64,000 nt of DNA from G963662675 sp963662675 (GCA_963662675.2 CAXXHP010000004.1:744001-808000); one strand, 5' to 3'; shown: positions 42,582 to 52,627, numbered from the stretch's first letter. The notes: generated from the letters alone by a model not told the origin. Numbers and translations: made by a program.

Positions 42582-44168
42582 CTATGAATTTAGTGAATTA
42601 TTTAATTTCAACCTTATATTTTTCTCAATAATATTAGCAAGATCTGCAGGCTTAAAAGGTTTTCCCAAATGATCAGTCATACCATTTGCTAAAAATCTTT
42701 TTATATCTTCCTTGTAAATATTTGCTGTCATTGCAATAATTGGCACAGAAGTAGCATCTCCCCTTTCTGCTTCAATTCGCCTAATCTCACGCGTAGCTTC
42801 TATCCCATCCATCCCGGGCATCTGAATATCCATCAATATTAAATCAAATTCATCTTTGCCAAACATTTCAACTGCAATAATTCCATTATTTGCAATTTTA
42901 ACTGAATGACCAAGCTTTTGAATACTAAGCATCAACACTTTTTGATTAATGACATTATCCTCTGCCATTAATATATTTAAAATACTGTCTGCTTTTCCCG
43001 AAGTGTTATAATTTTCGACTTCTTTAATTTCCCCTACAGACGATGCCTCTTCCAGTATAGCTGTAAACCAAAATACAGAACCGTTTCCCTCTTCACTTTC
43101 TACTCCAATTTCTCCTTCCATCATATTAGCAAGGTTCTTTGAGATCGCAAGCCCTAAGCCGGTACCACCGAATTTCCGAGTAGTAGAAGTATCTGCCTGT
43201 GAAAAAGACTGAAATAGCTTTTTCTGATTCTCAGGTGAAATTCCTATTCCTGAATCCGACACTTCGAACCTAAGCTTATGCTTTTCCCCAAAATCTCGTT
43301 CTTGTTTTACACTAACATGAATAAAACCTTCTTCTGTAAACTTTATCGCATTATTTATTAAATTAATAAGAATTTGCTTCAATCGCAGTGGATCTCCATA
43401 CAACATCACAGGAACCTCTTTACTGACATCTACGGATAGTTTTAGCTTTTTCTGCTTGGCTTTATATGACAATAATTTATTAACTTCTTCAACCTCATCC
43501 CTTATATTGAACTCAATTCTCTCAAAAGAAATCTGACCAGCTTCAATTTTAGAGAAATCGAGAATATCATTTATAATCATTAAGAGTGTTTCCGTAGAGA
43601 TGTCAATTATTTCCAGATATTCCTTTTGTTGAGCATCAAGCACTGTCTGGCTTAAAATATCGACCATTCCCACAATCCCATTTAAAGGGGTACGTATTTC
43701 ATGCGACATATTGGCCAAAAACATAGCCTTTGCTTTTGCAGCCTCTTCAGCAATATTTTTGGCTTTTTTAAGCTCCTCCTGAGTTTTCTTTAGAGATAGA
43801 TGCAATTCTACCCTAGCCAATAGTTCAAGTTCTCCAAATGGCTTCTGTACATAATCAACTGCACCGAGACTAAACCCTTTAACAAGGCTTTCTTCATTTC
43901 GCTGACTTGTTAGAAATATGACTGGTGTTTCTTGATTTTTTGAATTTTCTTTGATCTGCCGGCAAATCTCAAACCCATCAATGTCTGGTAAAACAATATC
44001 CAACAAAATAAGATCAAATACATTTGCTTTGACCTTAGCTAAAGCTGCTTTACCGTTCTTTGCAGAAGCAATTAAATAGTCTTTCTTCTGAAGTATTGAC
44101 TTCATCAGATCAATATTTACAGCGACATCATCGACAACAAGGATTTTCGGGTGTTGATTTTTTTCCAT
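42582..44168 (-). CDS. Hybrid sensor kinase: receiver - HisKA - HATPase - receiver
   Basis: 528 aa, no membrane segment. Receiver 1 (about residues 8-125, D57 in LILLDIVLPDIDG); coiled coil; HisKA with the phosphoacceptor His in ANMSHEIRTPLNGI (about 155-165); HATPase with N box LINNAIKF, G1 DSGIGIS and G2 GGTGLGLAI; receiver 2 (about 400-520, DLILMDIQMPGMDG). A cytoplasmic kinase with a receiver at its front is probably an integrator that takes phosphate from CheA or other kinases. It follows cheB by 5 nt. Confidence 0.92.
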   Translation of the reverse strand: MEKNQHPKILVVDDVAVNIDLMKSILQKKDYLIASAKNGKAALAKVKANVFDLILLDIVLPDIDGFEICRQIKENSKNQETPVIFLTSQRNEESLVKGFSLGAVDYVQKPFGELELLARVELHLSLKKTQEELKKAKNIAEEAAKAKAMFLANMSHEIRTPLNGIVGMVDILSQTVLDAQQKEYLEIIDISTETLLMIINDILDFSKIEAGQISFERIEFNIRDEVEEVNKLLSYKAKQKKLKLSVDVSKEVPVMLYGDPLRLKQILINLINNAIKFTEEGFIHVSVKQERDFGEKHKLRFEVSDSGIGISPENQKKLFQSFSQADTSTTRKFGGTGLGLAISKNLANMMEGEIGVESEEGNGSVFWFTAILEEASSVGEIKEVENYNTSGKADSILNILMAEDNVINQKVLMLSIQKLGHSVKIANNGIIAVEMFGKDEFDLILMDIQMPGMDGIEATREIRRIEAERGDATSVPIIAMTANIYKEDIKRFLANGMTDHLGKPFKPADLANIIEKNIRLKLNNSLNS

Positions 44169-44173
44169 TGTTC

Positions 44174-45229
44174 TTAAATAAAGTTATTGATCCACTTGAC
44201 TATCATCTCAGGTGAACCAATCAAATTTGCCGCATTTAATTTTGCAGCTTCTCTGGGCATACCAAAAACCGCACTCGTTTTCTCATCCTGAGCTATACAA
44301 ATAGCCCCATTATTCTTCAACTTCAACAATCCATTTGCTCCATCAGCGCCCATTCCTGTAAGTAATATTGCCATTGTCTTTTCTGAAGCAATCTGTGCAA
44401 CAGAATTAAACAACACATCTACAGACGGCCGGTGCCGATTAACCAACTCCCCATCTACTAAATCACAAACATAATAATTTGCAGCCTTTTTCACAACCAT
44501 GTGATAAAATCCATTTGCAATATAAACATGCCCCCTTTTTAGAATTTCATTATGGGAAGCTTCTTTCACAACTAGAGCACTTTCTGAATCCAAGCGCTTT
44601 GCAAATGCGGAAGTAAACTCCCCAGGCATGTGCTGAACAATCAATATAGGAGGTAAATCATCACGTAAAACTTTCAATAGTTGACTTATTAGAATTGTCC
44701 CACCAGTTGAAGCCCCAATTAAAATCAGTCTCTTTTCTGCAATATCAAACGGAATACCATCACCCTTTTTAATCTTTATAAAATTAAGTTTTTCCTTTAA
44801 AACAGAATACCTCCGCATATCTTGACAAGAAGCGGCTCGAACGGCATCTCTTAATTTAATTGCATATTCATTTATAACATCGGGGCTATTTAATTTTGGT
44901 TTTGTAACAATCTCGGCTGCACCTAAAGATAAAGCCCTTACAGCAATATCGGTTCGATCCCCAGTGTGCGAAGAGACGACCACAACAGGAATAGGATGTT
45001 GCATCATTATCTTTTTGAGAAAAGTTAATCCATTCATCCGTGGCATTTCAATATCAAGCGTAATTACATCTGGCACTTGTATTGTTATTAATTTTGCAGC
45101 CTCATATGGGTCAGCAGCTTTTCCAACCACTAAAAATAATGGATCATCAGAAAGGATTTTGTCTAATAAATCTCGAACCAACTCGGAATCATCAACAATT
45201 AAAACTTTTATTCTCTTGTCCTGTTTCAC
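44174..45229 (-). CDS. cheB: CheB: receptor methylesterase/glutamine deamidase with receiver
   Basis: 351 aa. Receiver at residues 7-125 (VLIVDDSELVR, phosphoacceptor in DVITLDIEMPRMNG, VVVVSSHTG). The methylesterase domain (about 165-350) has the catalytic Ser in LIGASTGGT, His in VQHMPGEFTSAFA and Asp in LLTGMGADGANG. CheA phosphorylates it to activate removal of methyl groups from the MCP. It lies next to cheD and two genes from cheR in the same operon. Confidence 0.95.
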   Translation of the reverse strand: MKQDKRIKVLIVDDSELVRDLLDKILSDDPLFLVVGKAADPYEAAKLITIQVPDVITLDIEMPRMNGLTFLKKIMMQHPIPVVVVSSHTGDRTDIAVRALSLGAAEIVTKPKLNSPDVINEYAIKLRDAVRAASCQDMRRYSVLKEKLNFIKIKKGDGIPFDIAEKRLILIGASTGGTILISQLLKVLRDDLPPILIVQHMPGEFTSAFAKRLDSESALVVKEASHNEILKRGHVYIANGFYHMVVKKAANYYVCDLVDGELVNRHRPSVDVLFNSVAQIASEKTMAILLTGMGADGANGLLKLKNNGAICIAQDEKTSAVFGMPREAAKLNAANLIGSPEMIVKWINNFI

Positions 45230-45245
45230 AAAATCAATTTAACGA

Positions 45246-45704
45246 TTACTTGAGATATTGTTGCAACACTTCCCCTGTTTTTGTATTAAAAAAGATCTTC
45301 CGTCCTTTATCTCCACCTGTACTTGATGCAACAATTGGTATTTTATACTCTTCGAGCAAGCGATGAGCAACTGAAATATTTCTCTCCCCAACATGAAACA
45401 TGGAAATTGTCTTTCCCAAAACTTTTCCCCCTCCAAAAACTTTAGCAATCAAATTACTTTTTCTACTTCCGGCAATCAACATTTCTTCAATTAGACGGGA
45501 GATTGCCACATTGCCATAACGGGGAGATTCTAACCCTTCACCATTCCAAAAAGGCAACATAAAATGATTCATCCCTCCTGTTTTATTATGGGTATCATAT
45601 ATGCAAACCGAGACACACGACCCTAAAACGGTCGTTATCCAGCTTCCTTCTTCTGGAATAATAATTTTTGAAGGATGTAAATAATATTTTATGAAATCCT
45701 CCAA
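45246..45704 (-). CDS. cheD: CheD: chemoreceptor glutamine deamidase
   Basis: 152 aa. The catalytic Cys is in TTVLGSCVSVCIYD and the catalytic His in GGMNHFMLP, both intact; VFGGGKVL and NISVAHRLLEE follow the family. CheD deamidates MCP glutamines and in some bacteria also works with CheC; no cheC is present here. It is placed between cheB and the kinase-like gene. Confidence 0.94.
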   Translation of the reverse strand: MEDFIKYYLHPSKIIIPEEGSWITTVLGSCVSVCIYDTHNKTGGMNHFMLPFWNGEGLESPRYGNVAISRLIEEMLIAGSRKSNLIAKVFGGGKVLGKTISMFHVGERNISVAHRLLEEYKIPIVASSTGGDKGRKIFFNTKTGEVLQQYLK

Positions 45705-45707
45705 ATA

Positions 45708-46574
45708 TTAAAATTTTTCGTCTGAACCCAAAAAGAAGTCCTCTGAGTTTTCCCAATCATCAGATGATTCCAATTCAGGGAACAAAATTGATATTTCCAA
45801 GCCAACATCCGTCGGTGTACCCAACTCAACCTGTCCACCAAAAGAAAGGACATATGCATTTACGATAGAAAGGCCAAGTCCATGTCCAGTATTAATGGAA
45901 TTAATTCGCGAATCAAGTTGCTTGAATCGATCAAAAATTAGAAAAAAATCATGCTTAGGTATTCCCTTTCCAAAATCGCGCACTGTCAACTTCACATCTT
46001 CATCAACCATCTCTAATTTAAGAATTATCTCAGCTCCACGTGGGCTGTATTTGACAGCATTACTCAGCAAGTTTTTTATCACTAACTCTAACTTATCAAC
46101 ATCAACATAAAATGATTTGATCCTATCCCGATCTAACCCTTCGGCAATTTCAAAAGAGATTCTAAGTTCCTTTTTAGTTAATTCACGATCAAAAAATCGA
46201 ATCGCCTTATTTACCGTGGCCTCTAAGTCTGTCTCAACGGAAACCACATCATCAAGCCCAGCTTCAATCATTGCTGCTGCAAAAATATTCTTCAACTGAA
46301 AATCCAATTGAAATGCTTCATCATAAATTAATCCGGCCATCTTATGTATTCTCGGCATTTCATTCTCTTGCAGTTTTTGAATATTCTCAGATAAAACCAT
46401 GACACTTGAGAACGGATTAACAATTTCATTTGTGACATTACTGAGAAAATGACTTTTGAAAGCTTCAGATTCTCTCAATCGCTCATTCACTTTAACCAAC
46501 TTAGCTGTCAATATTTCATTTCTAGCTTTTAGTTCTTCCATCTTTTTCTCCATCTCAAATTCTCTCATAATCAA
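45708..46574 (-). CDS. Histidine-kinase-like protein with Asn in place of the phosphoacceptor His
   Basis: 288 aa. An N-terminal coiled coil (about residues 5-40) is followed by a HisKA-like helix reading SHFLSNVTNEIVNPFSSV. The usual motif is FLxNMSHEIRTP, and the His is Asn49 (codon AAT). The HATPase domain is complete: N box VIKNLLSNAVKYSP, G1 VRDFGKGIP, F box and G2 GHGLGLSIV. It can therefore probably bind ATP but not autophosphorylate on His. It may regulate CheA or CheR as a pseudo-kinase or phosphorylate nothing. The start overlaps the cheR stop by 4 nt, so it is translated with cheR. Confidence 0.85.
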   Translation of the reverse strand: MIMREFEMEKKMEELKARNEILTAKLVKVNERLRESEAFKSHFLSNVTNEIVNPFSSVMVLSENIQKLQENEMPRIHKMAGLIYDEAFQLDFQLKNIFAAAMIEAGLDDVVSVETDLEATVNKAIRFFDRELTKKELRISFEIAEGLDRDRIKSFYVDVDKLELVIKNLLSNAVKYSPRGAEIILKLEMVDEDVKLTVRDFGKGIPKHDFFLIFDRFKQLDSRINSINTGHGLGLSIVNAYVLSFGGQVELGTPTDVGLEISILFPELESSDDWENSEDFFLGSDEKF

Positions 46575-47416
46575 TACTTCTGGTATAAACTAGGCGCAAT
46601 GGTACGTATGGGAAAGTCGAAATTAATTAGCGACTCAGAATGCCCAATAAATAGATATCCACCTTCATTGAGGTGACTTAGCACATTTCTTAAAATATTC
46701 ATCTGATCTTTTCTACTAAAATAAATAAGTGTATTTCTTAAAAAGATCAGTTCAAACGTATTATCAAATTGATATTCTGTATCCATTAAATTTCCGTAGT
46801 TAAAAACAACCTTGGATCTAATTGGCTTAATTATTTTGATTCTTGGTTTTTGTGTGTCTTTACTTTTTAGGACATAATTTAAAAGATAATTCTCTGGAAT
46901 TTGTGTCGATTGCGAAAAAGGATAAATACCTTTCGTTGCAACATCAAGAACCTTTGCGGAGACATCAGTCCCAAGAATATTATAATCAAAAACCCCCTTG
47001 TATTCTCGCTTAAACTCCTCAAGCTCCATCGCCATAGAAAAGGCCTCCTGTCCACTCGAACAGCCTGCGCTCCAACACCTAACCAAACCTTGAGAAGTTA
47101 TTGCTCTATCGAACAAATCTGGGAGTATTTCTGACCTTAACAACAAAAAATGCTCTGATTCTCTAAAGAATTCCGTCTTGTTTGTCGAAATAAAATTGAT
47201 CATTGTCCTCAATTCACGTTCTGTATTCTGAGGATTTAGAACAAATTGACAATACTCATCATAAGATTCTATATTTAGTTCACGCAAACGAGAATGCAGT
47301 CTTGACTGAAACATGATTTTCTTTTCTGCAGGCATGCGAATTCCATATCGGCGAGTAATTAACTCACCAACAGCCAGGAAATCAGTTTCAGATATTTTGG
47401 GAATATTGTATTCCAT
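46571..47416 (-). CDS. cheR: CheR: MCP glutamate methyltransferase
   Basis: 281 aa. An N-terminal helical domain (about residues 1-85), then the SAM-binding domain with FISTNKTEFFRESEHF, VRCWSAGCSSGQEAFSMAMEL (motif I) and DNTFELIFLRNTLIYF. It methylates receptor glutamates with SAM, opposed by CheB. It begins 5 nt after the MCP gene. Confidence 0.95.
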   Translation of the reverse strand: MEYNIPKISETDFLAVGELITRRYGIRMPAEKKIMFQSRLHSRLRELNIESYDEYCQFVLNPQNTERELRTMINFISTNKTEFFRESEHFLLLRSEILPDLFDRAITSQGLVRCWSAGCSSGQEAFSMAMELEEFKREYKGVFDYNILGTDVSAKVLDVATKGIYPFSQSTQIPENYLLNYVLKSKDTQKPRIKIIKPIRSKVVFNYGNLMDTEYQFDNTFELIFLRNTLIYFSRKDQMNILRNVLSHLNEGGYLFIGHSESLINFDFPIRTIAPSLYQKY

Positions 47417-47421
47417 TAATT

Positions 47422-49434
47422 TTAGAATCGTTCAAATTCATCGTCGTCACCATCATCATCTAAATTAAGCACCACTCCTTTGGGGTTTTTAGGAAATCGA
47501 TCAGGAGCAGCTTCCAATTTTGGTGGTTTTGGAATAGACTTCAACCTTGTTTTCACATCACTACTCACCACTTTGAAAAATGACACTATTTTCTGTAGAT
47601 TCTCTGCCTGACTTGATAATTCGATGGCATTAGTTGCAAGTTCCTCAGAGGCTGCGGCATTTTGCTGCGTTACCAGATTCAATTGCTGAATAGATGTATT
47701 TATTTGTTCTGCTCCTGCACTCTGCTGTATACTTGCGCCTACAATTTCATGAATCAATGTAGAAGTTTTATTAATTTCAGGAACAATTTTATTCATAATA
47801 AAACCAGCTTCTTCAGCACTCCTCACACTCGTTTTTGTAAGCTCATCAATTTCCGTAGCAGCAATTTTACTACGCTCTGCCAACTTTCCAACCTCAGCTG
47901 CAACAACACCAAATCCTCTACCATGTTCACCTGCTCTAGCAGCTTCCACTGCTGCATTTAAAGCCAAGATATTAGTTTGAAATGCTATGTCACCTATGAT
48001 AGATATTTTTTCTGCAATCTCACGAATAGCACTTACCGTTTTATCAACTTTATCTTTTCCATCAAGCATATCAACTTCCACTTTTGTTGAGATGACATCG
48101 GTGTTTTTTGCATTTTCCGTGTTTTGTTCAATACTCGCTGCCATCTCCTCTACCGAAGAAGAAATTTCCTCAGCTGATGAAGCCTGCTCAGATGCCCCCT
48201 GGGATACATACTGAGAGGTTGAACTAAGCTCACGACTCGCATTAGCCATATTGTCAGATGCCGCAGTCACCCCAGCAATAGTTTGACGCATCATTTCACT
48301 CATATGCTGTAAGTTAGATGCTAACTCTCCTATTTCATCTTTACGATCAATTTCAAGATGAGCAGTTAAGTCTCCTTTTGCTATTTCCTGAGCAAAATTA
48401 ATTCCTTTTATTAAAGGCCTTGTAATTATTTGTCCAATATACAATGCAGCAATAATTGCAAATGTAATTGCAACTAACAATGCAATAATGTTTCGTGTAA
48501 TCGTACTTACAATTACTCCTGAGAATTGGTTTGACGTCTCAACAGAATATCCAACAGCGATATCCCTTAATTCATGTGCATTCTCAATCATCTCGTTAGA
48601 AACTTCGAGATGCTGATTTGCTAGACTATTCATCAACTCTGATTTCTCACCCAATTCTATCAATGAATTTTCATATGCATCAACAGATGCTTCAATGGCT
48701 TCAAGTTGATATATATCATCACCACCAACGGTTAAAGATCTAATAATTCGGACATTATCGTCAACATCATCAAATAATGCCAATGCATTTTCAATGGGGG
48801 CAGGTCCGTATTTTGCCCCATACAAATTAACATGACTTTCAATCTCATGACCTAAACTAATTAAATTGGAAACGGATTTGATTTTCTGACGTCTCGAGTC
48901 TTTTGCATTTCCTTTTGCAATTTCTTGTTTTAAAAGCGTGTTTTGGCTATCAAAATAGGATTGCGAATCATTAAAATACTGAAGAATATTATTTTTCAGT
49001 TGCTGATCAAGCACCCCAAGCTCGTTAGTAGTCTCAAAAGCGTTCAGCATAATTGCCTCATATTGAGGAATTAGTTTTTGGTTAACAAGTAAATTTTCTT
49101 CAATTATAGACAAATGCGTTCCATACTGTATAAGCTTTTCAGATTTCTCTAAGGCATATTTAACCCGCTCAAGTGCATCTTGTGCCTGACTGTAATTTGT
49201 TGATCTACTGGCTGTAAAATAGCCATCTATATTAAGTGCTAGATTTTGTATTTCTATCCCTATTTCACCTGACACTTCTATCAAAGGAAAGAATTCTTCC
49301 GATAATGAATCGACCTCATGATCAAAATGCATCATAGAATATATCGAATTTACACTCAACAGTATAGCCAACAGCATCATACCTCCGAAAGCCCAAACTA
49401 ATTTCATCCTTAATTTTAAATCTACAAATCGCAT
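47422..49434 (-). CDS. Methyl-accepting chemotaxis protein
   Basis: 670 aa. First transmembrane helix at residues 12-33 (LVWAFGGMMLLAILLSVNSI), a helical periplasmic sensor domain of about 270 residues, second helix near 310-335 (NIIALLVAITFAIIAALYIG), a HAMP domain, then the signalling coiled coil with the conserved tip (IGDIAFQTNILALNAAVEA and GRGFGVVAAEVGKLAERS). Signal-type unknown. The C-terminus has no CheR-tethering pentapeptide but ends in an acidic run. It is the only receptor gene in the operon. Confidence 0.94.
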   Translation of the reverse strand: MRFVDLKLRMKLVWAFGGMMLLAILLSVNSIYSMMHFDHEVDSLSEEFFPLIEVSGEIGIEIQNLALNIDGYFTASRSTNYSQAQDALERVKYALEKSEKLIQYGTHLSIIEENLLVNQKLIPQYEAIMLNAFETTNELGVLDQQLKNNILQYFNDSQSYFDSQNTLLKQEIAKGNAKDSRRQKIKSVSNLISLGHEIESHVNLYGAKYGPAPIENALALFDDVDDNVRIIRSLTVGGDDIYQLEAIEASVDAYENSLIELGEKSELMNSLANQHLEVSNEMIENAHELRDIAVGYSVETSNQFSGVIVSTITRNIIALLVAITFAIIAALYIGQIITRPLIKGINFAQEIAKGDLTAHLEIDRKDEIGELASNLQHMSEMMRQTIAGVTAASDNMANASRELSSTSQYVSQGASEQASSAEEISSSVEEMAASIEQNTENAKNTDVISTKVEVDMLDGKDKVDKTVSAIREIAEKISIIGDIAFQTNILALNAAVEAARAGEHGRGFGVVAAEVGKLAERSKIAATEIDELTKTSVRSAEEAGFIMNKIVPEINKTSTLIHEIVGASIQQSAGAEQINTSIQQLNLVTQQNAAASEELATNAIELSSQAENLQKIVSFFKVVSSDVKTRLKSIPKPPKLEAAPDRFPKNPKGVVLNLDDDGDDDEFERF

Positions 49435-49457
49435 ATCAGTGGTTATTTGAGTATATG

Positions 49458-49937
49458 TTAATTCTCTACAACATCTTTAATATTTTCGTCTGAGAATAGC
49501 TTCTCAACATTCAGTACAATAATAAATTCATTCTCATTATTTGCTATTGACTGTATAAAATCGTGCTTGAATTTCCCCCCAACTTCAGGAGGTGCACTTA
49601 AATTTTCATCTAATATATCCGTTACCTTTAAAACCTGATCAACTAAAATTCCAATTGCATGAGCTCCATTCTCCGTTGATAACATCAATACAATAATACA
49701 GGCATTTTTATCCATCTGCCTTTTTTCCAAGCCAAATTTTAGTCGTCCATCAATTACCGGAAGAACATTACCAAACAGATTGATCACACCAAGATAATAA
49801 TCTGGTGCATGAGGAACTTTCGTAATTTCGGTTATTTCAAGTATCTTTTTCACATGACCTATATTAACTGCAAATTGTTCTTCCCCCAGCTTAAACGTCA
49901 AATATGACTTTAGCCCTGATATTACCTGATTCTCCAT
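49458..49937 (-). CDS. cheW: CheW: receptor-kinase coupling protein
   Basis: 159 aa, one SH3-like CheW domain: LTFKLGEEQFAVNIGHVKKILE, VPHAPDYYLGVINLFGNVLPVIDGRLKFG and IGILVDQVLKVTDI. It links the MCP to CheA. It directly abuts cheA (stop of cheA at 49938). Confidence 0.95.
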   Translation of the reverse strand: MENQVISGLKSYLTFKLGEEQFAVNIGHVKKILEITEITKVPHAPDYYLGVINLFGNVLPVIDGRLKFGLEKRQMDKNACIIVLMLSTENGAHAIGILVDQVLKVTDILDENLSAPPEVGGKFKHDFIQSIANNENEFIIVLNVEKLFSDENIKDVVEN

Positions 49938-51935
49938 TTATTCTGAAAATTTTTGAATTATCTTTTTTGTATCTAAAACAAATGTAACTTTTCCATCGCC
50001 TAAAATACTAGCACCTTGAAAGATATCATGATTACTCATTATTCCCGATACCGGTTTCACGACAGCCTGACATTCGCGTAAGACATCATCAACAACCAAC
50101 CCGAAAATACTATGTTCATGTCTAACAGCAATTAAATATTGCTGTTGTAAGGTGTCTGAATTGGCATCAAATTCATTTCTTAAATTAAGATATGGTATCT
50201 CCCTGCCATCAAAAACCGCAACTCGTCTTATGCCTCTCGGATTATGGTTCTCCCCCACTTTAAGAGCGAAAACTTTCTCGATATTAAACGAAGGGACAAT
50301 ATATAAGTCATCATTTACTTTTGTCAACAGACCATCAATTATAGATAGAGTCAATGGCATCTGAATAGTAAAACAGGTTCCTTCTCCTTTTTTTGTACTA
50401 ATATCAATTTCACCACGTAATTCTTTGACCATCTTCTTGGCTGCATCCATGCCTACACCCCTACCAGAAACGCCTGTCAGCGTTTTTGCTGTTGTAAATC
50501 CCGGCTCAAAAATCAATTTAACAAGAGAATACTCATCAACAGGTTCATCTTTTAAATACAAACCCTTCACAACTGCTCGCTCTCTTATTTTCTCAGTATC
50601 AATGCCCTTACCATCATCTTCAATTTCAATCTGCACAAATGTACCAACATAGCTTGCTCTAACAGTTACTGTTCCTGCAGAAGGCTTACCTTTCGCCATT
50701 CGATCCTCTGCACTTTCAATCCCATGATCAATACAATTACGGATGATATGCATAATTGGATCTGCCAACTTATCAATCATCTTTTTATCAATCTCAGTCT
50801 CAAAACCACTAGTCACTAAGACAACCTCTTTCCCTAAACTAGTAGACAAATCTCGAACAAGCCTTTTAAAACGAGTCGCTAAATTATAAAGAGGGACAAG
50901 GCTCATATCAAAAGCATTATCTCGCATTTGGCGAATTAGCTTATTAAAATGCTCTGCCAATGCCGATAAATCTTTATCACCCACAATCTCTGCAGTATCT
51001 GCAAATCGAGACTGAGCAGTAATCATTTCACTCACCAAATTCATGTATTCATCAATCTTTGATGAGCTTACTCGAATAGTCGACAAGACCTGTTCAACAA
51101 CCTCCTTTTTAGGCGTTATGGTTGTTTTGTCTTCTCTAAGAGAGACCTCATTCTCGGCTGGTGTATTGATTAAAATATCTGATTTTTCCTCTATAGAGAC
51201 TTCTTCCTTAGAATCACTAGAATCTGAAACTTCAATTATCTCAATCCTAGAGTCATCCATGACAAATAAAAAAACATCTTCAATTTCACTTAAATCAGCA
51301 TCTGTGACCATATTTATGGTCCATGAAGCAAAACATTTTTCCGTATTAAGATCATTAAAGCCTGGTAAACGAGTCAAGTCGACCTCTACAGTACAATCCC
51401 CCAACGTATTCATTTCATCTAACAGATACAGTGGATTAGTTCCATTCTCTAATAATTTTTCGCTGGGTTCAAAATAGATTTTATAATTTCTCTTTTGAGC
51501 AATCTTAGTTTCTGGTCTTTTCAAATCGCCCTTCCGTTCAGAGCTAAAACCCACTTGCTGTTCGCCTTCTATTAAAGTTTGTATTTCTGCCTTTAACTTA
51601 GCTCCGAGTTCATTTTTATCTGCACTTACATCAAGGGTCAATAATTCCCCAAGTACATCAACTGCCTGTAGGGTAAAGCTAAGAATTGAAGAATTTAAAG
51701 GCAAATCACCATTTCGCACCAACTCATAGAGCGATTCCAAATCATGCGTAACAGAGCTAAGCAAATCAAATCCAAACATAGCACCGCTGCCTTTGAGCGA
51801 ATGCATAATACGAAATACCTCACCAATTAGTGACTGATTAGTCGGATCTTGCTCTAGACTCAACAAATTAGACTCAAGACTATCGAAGTATTCGATTGCT
51901 TCATCGACAAACCTCTGTTGAAATTTTTCCATCAT
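49938..51935 (-). CDS. cheA: CheA: chemotaxis histidine kinase
   Basis: 665 aa. The P1 HPt domain at residues 1-105 has the phosphoacceptor in RIMHSLKGSGAMFGF. A middle region (about 150-245) is followed by the P3 dimerisation helices (about 285-345), the P4 kinase domain (N box IIRNCIDHGIESAEDR, G1 EDDGKGID, G2 GRGVGMDAAKKMVKELRG) and the P5 CheW-like domain at the C-terminus. It autophosphorylates under MCP/CheW control and passes phosphate to CheY and CheB. It overlaps cheY by 4 nt. Confidence 0.95.
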   Translation of the reverse strand: MMEKFQQRFVDEAIEYFDSLESNLLSLEQDPTNQSLIGEVFRIMHSLKGSGAMFGFDLLSSVTHDLESLYELVRNGDLPLNSSILSFTLQAVDVLGELLTLDVSADKNELGAKLKAEIQTLIEGEQQVGFSSERKGDLKRPETKIAQKRNYKIYFEPSEKLLENGTNPLYLLDEMNTLGDCTVEVDLTRLPGFNDLNTEKCFASWTINMVTDADLSEIEDVFLFVMDDSRIEIIEVSDSSDSKEEVSIEEKSDILINTPAENEVSLREDKTTITPKKEVVEQVLSTIRVSSSKIDEYMNLVSEMITAQSRFADTAEIVGDKDLSALAEHFNKLIRQMRDNAFDMSLVPLYNLATRFKRLVRDLSTSLGKEVVLVTSGFETEIDKKMIDKLADPIMHIIRNCIDHGIESAEDRMAKGKPSAGTVTVRASYVGTFVQIEIEDDGKGIDTEKIRERAVVKGLYLKDEPVDEYSLVKLIFEPGFTTAKTLTGVSGRGVGMDAAKKMVKELRGEIDISTKKGEGTCFTIQMPLTLSIIDGLLTKVNDDLYIVPSFNIEKVFALKVGENHNPRGIRRVAVFDGREIPYLNLRNEFDANSDTLQQQYLIAVRHEHSIFGLVVDDVLRECQAVVKPVSGIMSNHDIFQGASILGDGKVTFVLDTKKIIQKFSE

Positions 51936-52309
51936 CCAATTACCCGTCTTATTATTTGTGCTAATTTTTCAAGAGAAAAAGGCTTATTTAACCAGCCTGT
52001 TGCTCCAGCCTCTTTAGCTTCAAGGATAACACTTCTCTGATTTTCGGTTGTTAAGACGACAATTGGCAACCGCTTATATTGTTCTATTCCACGAACCCAT
52101 CGAATAAGTTCTAATCCATTCATTTCAGGCATATGATAGTCTGTCAACAATAAGTCCATCCTCCTTCCATCGAAAAGAGACATTGCCTCAACTCCATTTG
52201 AAGCACAAACAACATCAAAACCCGAGCTCTTTAATGAAAAGACTACAATCTCCCGAATACTTACTGAATCTTCAACGACAACGACCCTTTTTCTATTTTG
52301 AGACTCCAT
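51932..52309 (-). CDS. cheY: CheY-type response regulator
   Basis: 125 aa, one receiver: VVVEDSVSIREIVV, phosphoacceptor in DLLLTDYHMPEMNG, LTTE and the Lys in WLNKPFSLEKL. It is the expected phosphate acceptor of the adjacent CheA. The target is unknown since no flagellar motor genes lie nearby; in gliding or non-motile Bacteroidota the output may be something else. Confidence 0.93.
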   Translation of the reverse strand: MESQNRKRVVVVEDSVSIREIVVFSLKSSGFDVVCASNGVEAMSLFDGRRMDLLLTDYHMPEMNGLELIRWVRGIEQYKRLPIVVLTTENQRSVILEAKEAGATGWLNKPFSLEKLAQIIRRVIG

Positions 52310-52311
52310 AA

Positions 52312-52620
52312 TTAAACAAAATTTGTAAATCCGGAATTAGAAAGCAATGCGACTTGTTCATCATCAAATGACCAACTAATACTAAAATCAACAGGTTGTT
52401 TTTTCAAATAGATTTCAAAAGCTTTCATTAGTTGCAAAAAAGACAAATCAACTTCAACAACATCCTGAACAAAAATTTCTAAAAATGCATACTTAGACAA
52501 AACCAACTGTGAAAGATCTGATTTAATTTTTTCAGAATTTTCAACTGTCAATAATCCAGAAACAGCCAACCGACCTTTCTTATCATCAATATCTTTAATT
52601 TGAACCGAATACTCACCCAT
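52312..52620 (-). CDS. STAS-domain protein
   Basis: 102 aa with a STAS-like fold: GRLAVSGLLTVENSEKIKSDL, LEIFVQDVVEVDLSFLQLMKAFE. The site usually phosphorylated in anti-anti-sigma factors (DS[SA]G) reads DLSFLQ, so the switch residue may be shifted or absent. Small STAS proteins of this kind often sit in front of cheY-cheA in such operons. Role unknown; perhaps scaffold or partner-switch. Confidence 0.75.
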   Translation of the reverse strand: MGEYSVQIKDIDDKKGRLAVSGLLTVENSEKIKSDLSQLVLSKYAFLEIFVQDVVEVDLSFLQLMKAFEIYLKKQPVDFSISWSFDDEQVALLSNSGFTNFV

Positions 52621-52627
52621 ACTTCAA

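Noticed and set aside
51043..51477. 144-codon plus-strand frame inside cheA
   Set aside because: It is antisense to the acidic linker of CheA; its Ser-rich composition mirrors the Asp/Glu codons on the other strand.
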